Part shown: piece after piece, positions 56,160-64,000 of the stretch
Layout: every line of letters starts with the position of its first letter
Numbering within the stretch: position 1 is the first letter of the stretch
Source: Diabrotica undecimpunctata
Lineage: Eukaryota > Arthropoda > Insecta > Coleoptera > Chrysomelidae
Length of the DNA stretch: 64,000 nucleotides
Direction of reading: 5' to 3'
Assembly: GCF_040954645.1 (NCBI RefSeq)
Contig: NC_092804.1
Span: forward strand, 86,297,217-86,361,216
Position numbers and translations under genes: made by a program
Notes under the pieces: model-generated
Database searches by the model: none
Told to the model about the DNA's origin: nothing
Seen by the model: the letters and a program-made list of their open reading frames with translations, nothing else

Positions 56160-58380
56160 GCATTTGATATAGTCATCGTATGAAATTGTCTGTCTCCTAT
56201 AGAACGCGTCCCCCGTTGGTGGGTAGGGGAACGCCCTAATCGGTTCTAGGACCGTCGAGTAGGTGGGAAATAAAATACCTCTTGCGAACCAAAACAGATT
56301 AAGGTATGGCAGGTATGACTAACAGGAGAGTCCCTGGCTCTTCAGGTTGGGGGTTGAACCAGAAGCCAAAAACCTCTTCCTATAAAAAGGTATAAGTTAC
56401 GGAATCTTAGGAACTATTAGCTGAATGGAACTTACGACAACGTTTCTGAAAACGAAAAATGGAATTAATATTAGGAACATAGAATACCGTAACCTTTTGC
56501 CGTGCTGGAGCACATACATCTTTACTAGACAACTAACACGTACAAATTAGATATTTTAACACTGCAGGAAATGTGGTGAAGGAACCGGCACCCTTGACAA
56601 GAAAATTCATTACATATATTATAGCTGCAATGCAAGAACACATGGAGTGAGATGTATTGTAAACCAAAAACAAAAGAATATTATTGACTTTAAAGTACAC
56701 AGTCAACGCATGTGTTCTTCGAAGACCTACCAGTAAGCCTACAGAAGATGTCGCAGAAATGACACTAAGATTGTGTTAGGTGACATGAATGCAAGAATAG
56801 GATGAGAGCGAGTTTTCATCCCCACTATAGAAAGGCATAGCCTACACATCAGTAGCAGCAGCAAAAGATAAAATGGGAACAGAATCTTGTGTCCGTAAAA
56901 ATCATTGATTTGACTATGAATGCAAGAATGCAACAAAAGAAAAAAATTAAGCGTACAAAAAAAAGCTTACCTGATAAACTAAAACAACTGTAGAGAATTA
57001 TCAGACAAAGAGAAGAAAAGAGGATACACAAGAGAAAAAAGCGAAAACAATTAAATAAGGAATTTAAATATATATAAAACCTTAACAGAGAGAAAGAATT
57101 CAGAGCATTCTATAAGAAGGTTAACATCAACAGACGAGAATTCAAGACAACTACAAACCAAGTCCAAATGGTGACCTATTAACAACAAGGAAATATGTAT
57201 TGAATCAATGGGTGAAATGCTTTAAACGGGTATTTAATATAGAGCACGAAGAAGAAAACCTGGGAGACAAAAGAGATTAGGTAAGCGGAACAGACGAGAA
57301 AGAAGAGGAACCATAAACGACACTTGAAGTTAAAGACGCAGTTAAAAAACTAACCAGAAACAAAGCACCCGGAATAAATAATCTCCCAGCTGAACTATAT
57401 AAAGAAGGTGGTTACGATACCTAAATGGCACTACAGCAGCTTATAAAAGAAATATAGACACAGAATTGCCTCCCCAGTGGTAATAGTAGGCTGGTTTCAG
57501 AGATAGTAAATCGACAATTAATCAGATGTAACCCTGAGACAAATTATAGAAAAAACACTGGAATATGGCATAGCTACTCATCACATATTTATGGACTACA
57601 ATGCTCTGTAAATGAAAGAGAAATGTTAAGAGCAATAAAAGAGCTAGGAGTGCCAAATTAGTTGGTAATTTTAACAAAATTAACTCTTTCAAAAGTTGAA
57701 TGCAGAGTACGAATCCAGGAGGAACTGTCTGAACATTTTAAAACAAATAACGGCCTACGCCAGGGAGACCTTCTCTCTTGTATACTGCTTAATCTGGCTC
57801 TGGAAAAGTAATACGTCTGTCATAAATCCCAACCACCGCATCATCAATATATAACAAATCAGTGCAAATCAATCAATATGATTATTGTTTTTTTTTGCTT
57901 CAAGAGCTTCTTTAATGGTTAATAAGAAGCTTATACATTAATTTTATCAAGTCTATCATCATCAAGTATCAACAAAAACATAACAAATAATAATATCATA
58001 TGATTATTGTTGGGATAATGGAAAACGCTCTAAGCGAGGCATATGTAGTACTAAAAGAATCGGCTACAAAAATGACTTTAATAATAAACACCAAAGGAAG
58101 TATATGAAAATAAGCACGTAACCACAAATCCCACGGCCACTCGTTATAGAAAAGGACGTCATCGAAGCAGCTAACGAAAATAACACTACCGCTAAGATAA
58201 ATCACAAAATTTGCACGGCCAACAGGTGCTATTTTGGGCTTAATCTCCCCAAATCTTTAATATTATCAAGAAATACAAAGATAAAACTCTACAAAACAAA
58301 AATACGCCCAGTCTTAACATATAGTTCAGAGACCTGGATTTTAACAAAAAGTAATGATAATGATGTATAGGAGATAATCA
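56160..58380 (+). pseudogene. Long RTE-like non-LTR retrotransposon, decayed
   Basis: A leader region (56,200-56,480, including TATAAAAAGGTATAAGTTACGG) is followed by endonuclease text (CNARTHGVRCIVN near 56,630, TKIVLGDMNARIG near 56,770). RT text follows (VKKLTRNKAPGINNLPAELY near 57,330, LRQGD near 57,750), then C-terminal text (VLTYSSETWI near 58,310). Many stops and shifts. It is the only RTE copy here that keeps the endonuclease. Confidence 0.75.
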
Positions 58381-59007
58381 ATTCTCACAATCTTAGGTAA
58401 TTTTTATTGTAATTAAATTGTAGGCTACCGGTTTTGAGGCTTACAATATATGTCCCATCATCAGGCCACAGTACAAAGGTCTTTGTTTTAATACAAACTA
58501 AAAGATGTCAGACACAAGAAGGCTCTTCTAGAATGCTTTAGGCTTTAGCTCACCACTACCCGGAAGGAATTCATTTATTCACAATTGGATAATGTAATAT
58601 TCTGTATATTGTACATGACTAAGCCTTATGTAATACAAACAAATAAATGTAGACTGGACAAAAAAGGGTGAACATATGTAAAATTAATAATATAATTTCA
58701 GTGTATGAGGACTGTATTAAATAGGGCTGGTTAAAAAAAAATAGGAGAGGTAGTAAAGGGTTATACAGATAATAGCCAAATCAAGTTTATAAAAGTCTTA
58801 CCAATACTGCTGTTACACGCAAATACTCGCAGTATTTATAGGCTTTGACTTGCTGTTGTTCCTCGTACAAGGGGACCTGTCTTTACCGGTTTATAAACAC
58901 GTGTCTCGCGGTACTAAAACCAAGATCAAGAGATATAGCACATTTGCGTTTGTTGTCTCTGCGATTCAAAAGGAGATTCGCGGTATTTTTCGCGTAACTA
59001 TCAGAGG
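58381..59007. other. Gene-free stretch with a MITE-like segment
   Basis: 58,400-58,480 (AAATTGTAGGCTACCGG ... CCCATCATCAGGCC) looks like an end of a short interspersed element. No supported gene. Confidence 0.35.
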
Positions 59008-59140
59008 GAGAGAGAGAATGTCTGTTACTAGCGGCAGTCAACAGTCGAGAGAGAGAGAGGACGTCTGTTGCTGGCGAAAGTCAACAGTCAAGAGAGAGTA
59101 CATCTGTTGCTAGTGGCAGTCAACAGTCGAGAGAGACTCT
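59008..59140. repeat. Short tandem repeat, about 45 bp, three copies
   Basis: Units of the form GTCTGTT(A/G)CTAGCGGCAG then TCAACAGTCGAGAGAGAG repeat three times with small changes. Confidence 0.8.
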
Positions 59141-59731
59141 TTTTCGTTTGCTATTTTAAAACTGTCTGTATTTTTAAAGGAGTGGGGTTGAAGTGAGGGT
59201 AGGAATTATTAATAACGGTAGTAGGGAACTAGGGTAATGATTTTAAAATTGAGGTAGAGAATGATAGGAATTATATTCGGCCTCATCTCATAAATAAATA
59301 AATTATAGTACCTCCGCCTCTGGTTAATTACTCACACTTTAAACTATAAACAACCACTCGAAACCTCTTCCCAGCGTCTCTGATCCATACTCTTCAGTCT
59401 TCTTTTCTGTGATGATTACTACACACACAGCGCGTAAAATTAATTCGGCAACGAATTACCGAAAAAAAAAACGGAATATAATTCGATCATTAGATCGCAG
59501 AAATATACAAAATTGTAAGGAGCCTCGAAAAGAGATTGGATTTAATTAAAAATCATTCACGGCGTCATTCATCATATCAAAATTCCCAACACCGAGCTTG
59601 AAAAGTGATACCCAAGCAGAAATTTCAGATAATGAGAACGATGAAAGTGTTGGTTCAAAATGTTGTCTTGAGGAGAATCAAGATAAAAATATACTAGTAC
59701 ATAAGGTAGGTGGTAATAAATACTATCGCAG
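59141..59731. other. Gene-free stretch left of the satellite
   Basis: No ORF with recognisable content; leads into the first, diverged satellite monomer. Confidence 0.4.
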
Positions 59732-62700
59732 GGTTGACACCTGACCGAAATATTCACAATTAATATTTGTCTGTGATGACGAATACAAACAATCTTGGAA
59801 TAAAAATTTTTCAATTTTTCTTCTTTCACTTTGGAAATTATCCAAATAAATATTTGTTTGTGATGACAAATATCGCCAATAATATAGTGTTAATACTGTG
59901 TATATAATATTATCACATGGGTAAATAAAAAATTGTTATTAATATTACCAAATAAACTTACCTACTATAGGTGTTTGTGTTGACACCTGACCTAAATATT
60001 CACAATTAACATTTGTCTGTGATAACGAATATTAACAATATTGGAATACTTAATAAAAATTTTCATTTTTTCTTCTTTCTCTTTGGAAATTATCCAAATA
60101 AATGAATTGTTTGTGATGACAAATATCCTCAATAATATAGTTGTTAATACCGTGTATATAATATTATCCTATGTGTAAACAAAAAATTGTTGGTGGGAAT
60201 ACCAATAAACTTACCTACTATAGGTGTTTGTGTTGACACCTGACCGAGATCCTCACAATTAATATTTGTCTGTGATGACGAATATTAACAATATTGGAAT
60301 ACTTAATAAAAATTTTCATTTTTACTTACTTCTCTTTGGAAATTATACAAATAAATATTTGTTTGTGATGACAAATATCGTCAATAATATAATTGTTAAT
60401 AACGTGTGTATAATATTATCACATGTGTAAATAATTTTTTTTTATTAAGAATAGCAAATAAACTTACCTACTATAGGTGTTCGTGTTGACACCTGACCAA
60501 AATATTCACAATTAACATTTGTCTGCGATGACGAATACTAACAATATTGGAATACTTAATAAATTTTTTCATTTTTTCTTCCTTCTCTTTGGAAATTATC
60601 CAAATAAATATTTGTTTGTAATGACAAATATCGTCAATAATATAGTTGGTAATACCATATTTATAATATTATCACATGTGTAAATAAAAAATTGTTACTA
60701 AGAATAACAAATAAACTTACCTACTATAGGTGTTTATGTTGACACCGGACCGAAATATTCACAATTAACATTTGTCTGTGATGACGAATACTAACAATAT
60801 TGGAATACTTAATAAATTTTTTCATTTTTTCTTCCTTCTCTTTGGAAATTATCCAAATAAATATTTGTTTGTAATGACAAATATCGTCAATAATATAGTT
60901 GGTAATACCATATTTATAATATTATCACATGTGTAAATAAAAAATTGTTACTAAAAATAACAAATAAACTTACCTACTATAGATGTTTAGTTTATGTTAA
61001 CACCTGACCGAAATATTCACAATTAACATTTGTCTGTGATGACGAATACTAACAATATTGGAATACTTTATAAATTTTTTCATTTTTTCTTCGTTCACTT
61101 TCGAAAGTATCCAAGCAAATATTTTTTTGTGATGACAAATACCGCCAATAATATAGTTGGTAATACCGTGTATATAACATTATCACATCTGTAAATAAAA
61201 AATTGTTATTAAGAATAACAAATAAACTTACCTACTATAGGTGTTTTTGTTGACACCGGACCGAAATATTCACAATTAACATTTGTCTGTGATGACGAAT
61301 ACTAACAATATTGGAATACTTAATAAATTTTTTCATTTTTTCTTTTTTCACTTTGGAAAGTAACCAAGTAAATATTTGTTTGTGATGACAAATATCGTCA
61401 ATAATATAGTTGGTAATACCGTGTATATAATATTATCACATGTGTAAATAAAAAATTGTTATTAATATTACCAAATAAACTTACCTACTATAGGTGTTTG
61501 TGTTGACACCTGACCTAAATATTCACAATTAACATTTGTCTGTGATGACGAATATTAACAATATTGGAATACTTAATAAAAATTTTCATTTTTTCTTCTT
61601 TCTCTTTGGAAATTATCCAAATAAATGAATTGTTTGTGATGACAAATATCCTCAATAATATAGTTGTTAATACCGTGTATATAATATTATCCTATGTGTA
61701 AATAAAAAATTGTTGGTGGGAATACCAATAAACTTACCTACTATAGGTGTTTGTGTTGACACCTGACCGAGATCCTCACAATTAATATTTGTCTGTGATG
61801 ACGAATATTAACAATATTGGAATACTTAATAAAAATTTTCATTTTTTCTTACTTCTCTTTGAAAATTATACAAATAAATATTTGTTTGTGATGACAAATA
61901 TCGTCAATAATATAGTTGTTAATAACGTGTGTATAATATTATCACATGTGTAAATAATTTTTTTTTATTAAGAATAGAAAATAAACTTACCTACTATAGG
62001 TGTTTGTGTTGACACCTGACCAAAATATTCACAATTAACATTTGTCTGTGATGACGAATACTAACAATATTGGAATGCTTAATAAATTTTTTCATTTTTT
62101 CTTCCTTCTCTTTGGAAATTATCCAAATAAATATTTGTTTGTAATGACAAATATCGTCAATAATATAGTTGGTAATACCATATTTATAATATTATCACAT
62201 GTGTAAATAAAAAATTGTTACTAAGAATAACAAATAAACTTACCTACTATAGGTGTTTATGTTGACACCTGACTGAAATGTTCACAATTAACATTTGTCT
62301 GTGATGACGAATACTAACAATATTGGAATACTTAATAAATTTTTTCATTTTTTCTTCCTTCTCTTTGGAAATTATCCAAATAAATATTTGTTTGTAATGA
62401 CAAATATCGTCAATAATATAGTTGGTAATACCATATTTATAATATTATCACATGTGTAAATAAAAAATTGTTACTAAAAATAACAAATAAACTTACCTAC
62501 TATAGATGTTTAGTTTATGTTAACACCTGACCGAAATATTCACAATTAACATTTGTCTGTGATGACGAATACTAACAATATTGGAATACTTTATAAATTT
62601 TTTCATTTTTTCTTCGTTCACTTTCGAAAGTATCCAAGTAAATATTTTTTTGTGATGACAAATACCGCCAATAATATAGTTGGTAATACCGTGTATATAA

Positions 62701-62994
62701 CATTATCACATCTGTAAATAAAAAATTGTTATTAAGAATAACAAATAAACTTACCTACTATAGGTGTTTTTGTTGACACCGGACCGAAATATTCACAATT
62801 AACATTTGTCTGTGATGACGAATACTAACAATATTGGAATACTTAATAAATTTTTTCATTTTTTCTTTTTTCACTTTGGAAAGTAACCAAGTAAATATTT
62901 GTTTGTGATGACAAATATCGTCAATAATATAGTTGGTAATACCGTGTATATAATATTATCACATGTGTAAATAAAAAATTGTTATTAAGAATAC
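59732..62994. repeat. Satellite with higher-order structure: ~253-bp monomers, six-monomer unit of ~1,523 bp
   Basis: CCTACTATAG recurs at 59,961, 60,213, 60,467, 60,720, 60,973, 61,231, 61,483, 61,737, 61,990, 62,243, 62,496 and 62,754 (spacings 252-258). Each monomer matches the sixth following one better than its neighbours and shares private variants such as GGTGGGAATACC, GAGATCCTCAC and AGATGTTTAGTTTATG. This gives two copies of a 1,522-1,524 bp unit. The first monomer (59,732-59,960) is diverged; the last is cut by the LTR at 62,995. Non-coding. Confidence 0.95.
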
Positions 62995-63202
62995 TGTAAC
63001 AGCCACTCCGCTCCATGGCTGAATACCACCGAAGTTACCATAACAGTGTCCACCGAGAGTAAACGGTGACAAGAGACATATATATGTTTTGTTGTTGTAA
63101 GATGTAGGTTAAATTGTAATACATGGTTTTCCTTTTAATAAAATCGTGTAAATCAATATTCACAGTCATTACCTAACTATTTTAACTAATACCCACATCA
63201 CA
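62995..63202 (+). repeat. 5' LTR of a second Ty3/gypsy element
   Basis: Starts TGTAACAGCCACTCC at the broken satellite monomer and ends about ...CACATCACA before a primer-binding site. It includes ATATATATG and an AATAAAA poly(A)-type signal. Only one LTR is in the window, so the 3' boundary is approximate. Confidence 0.6.
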
Positions 63203-63204
63203 AC

Positions 63205-63221
63205 TGGCACCCAACTTGGGC
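63205..63221 (+). promoter_or_regulatory. Primer-binding site of the second Ty3/gypsy element
   Basis: TGGCACCCAACTTGGGC, two bases after the LTR end; similar in form to the site at 6,777. Confidence 0.65.
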
Positions 63222-63678
63222 AAAATAGTTTAAAGTGTAGTTCGTACTGTGAAAATCGTAAAGTTTCATTGTGAACAGAAAAAAAGTGTTTTTGCTCCCG
63301 CCATTGTAAGGTGATTAGTGGACATTTTCACTTAGTTTAGTGATTCACAACAATAAATCTACTGTGTATGTGACTGCTGTGGAAACTCCGCACAGACCAT
63401 CCAAAAACATCCTGTGGGAATATCAATCTTCCACTACAGACCATTCAAAACATCCCGTGGGAATATCAATCTTCCACTAGGCCATTCAGAAACATCCTGT
63501 GGGAATATCAAGCTTCCATTCAAGGGTATTTACAAGAAATAAGCAACAGAAACTGTAAGCCTTTAATTTTTATTACTATTTTTGTGTTAAACTTGCAATC
63601 ACGGCAACAAACGATAAACACAGTTATTCGCTTAGTTCGACGACGGTTTTTAGTTCAAGCGAATCAACATCAGCAGAA

Positions 63679-64000
63679 ATGTCTTCGGTAAATTTAACAA
63701 GCGAACAGTTTCAAGCCTTATTAAATACAATAGCAAGGCCTATTTCGGACTCAGGTAGTTTAGCAAAATGCGCTTCTCGCTTCGATGGATCAAAGGGGGC
63801 TGATGTAAAAGCTTTTATAGATGCGGTCGAGATCTATAAAGAGTGCACCCACGTATCTGACGCGAACGCATTAAAGGGTATACCCATGCTGCTAGACGGT
63901 TTCGCCGCCACGTGGTTTCAAGGTGTTAAAAATACGGTAAACACGTGGGCCAGCGCCATTTATTTATTACGATCGACTTTTGTACCTCAAAAACCAGCCT
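63679..64000 (+). CDS. gag: Gag of the second Ty3/gypsy element, cut by the window edge
   Basis: Open from ATG at 63,679 to the end of the window (107 codons). Residues from about 30 show the retrotransposon gag pattern: a CASRFDGSKGADVKAFIDAV start, YKECTHVSD, LKGIPMLLDGFAATWFQGVK and a LRSTFVPQKPA segment. Pol would lie beyond the edge. The leader between the primer site and the ATG (63,222-63,678) contains three copies of a CATCC(T/C)GTGGGAATATCAA repeat at about 63,408-63,510. Confidence 0.85.
   Translation, partial: MSSVNLTSEQFQALLNTIARPISDSGSLAKCASRFDGSKGADVKAFIDAVEIYKECTHVSDANALKGIPMLLDGFAATWFQGVKNTVNTWASAIYLLRSTFVPQKPA

Noticed and set aside
58850..59113. 87-codon plus-strand ORF
   Set aside because: Its second half is translation of the GAGAGA-containing short tandem repeat; no domain recognised.
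59732..62994. CRISPR-like array
   Set aside because: Repeats are ~253 bp long with no short unique spacers; it is a eukaryotic satellite.

Overview
This is AT-rich nuclear DNA from an insect, possibly a beetle (weak inference from the repeat families). It has introns, many (TA)n microsatellites and layered transposable elements. I find no intact host gene. The window is a nest of mobile elements, and the most important is a complete endogenous virus-like element.

Region 1-28.2 kb: a gag-like ORF runs off the left edge on the minus strand. A mariner-type (DD41D, rosa-like) transposase remnant lies at 3.1-3.7 kb. A young, GC-richer Ty3/gypsy retrotransposon (5449-12503, two nearly identical 1.3 kb LTRs) sits inside a (TA)n microsatellite. 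From 12.6 to 28.2 kb there are decayed non-LTR elements (jockey-like and RTE-like), fold-back (MITE-like) elements, a tRNA-derived SINE and a decayed DUF7869-like ORF.

Region 28,167-47,813: a full-length Maverick/Polinton (adintovirus-type) element of 19,647 bp. It has 52-bp imperfect terminal inverted repeats starting AG and ending CT, and an exact 6-bp target duplication (GCTATA). It encodes protein-primed-type PolB (broken), a retroviral-type integrase with a chromodomain, an A32/FtsK-like packaging ATPase, an adenain-like protease with its catalytic His replaced, a double jelly-roll major capsid protein, a penton-type minor capsid protein, a small basic virion-type protein and a parvovirus-type phospholipase A2 with a membrane-active tail. 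Accessory genes include a 71-residue protein with the PP1- and eIF2alpha-docking signature of GADD34/PPP1R15, as in ICP34.5 and DP71L. Others are an OB-like small protein, a possible PC4-like protein, a DUF8207-like protein, two pairs of apparent paralogs and two probably spliced terminal genes. Blocks of TCAAGGTCA-type nuclear-receptor half-sites precede the replication gene block and lie beside the right end. The element landed in a jockey-like LINE; the matching uninterrupted site is still present at about 54.69 kb.

Region 47.8-59.7 kb: the other half of the interrupted LINE, then a diverged tandem copy of the same composite repeat (spacing about 6.8 kb once the Polinton is removed), and a long decayed RTE element (56.2-58.4 kb).

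Region 59.7-64 kb: a satellite with about 253-bp monomers organised in a six-monomer higher-order repeat of about 1,523 bp. It is cut by the LTR of a second Ty3/gypsy element, whose gag runs off the right edge.
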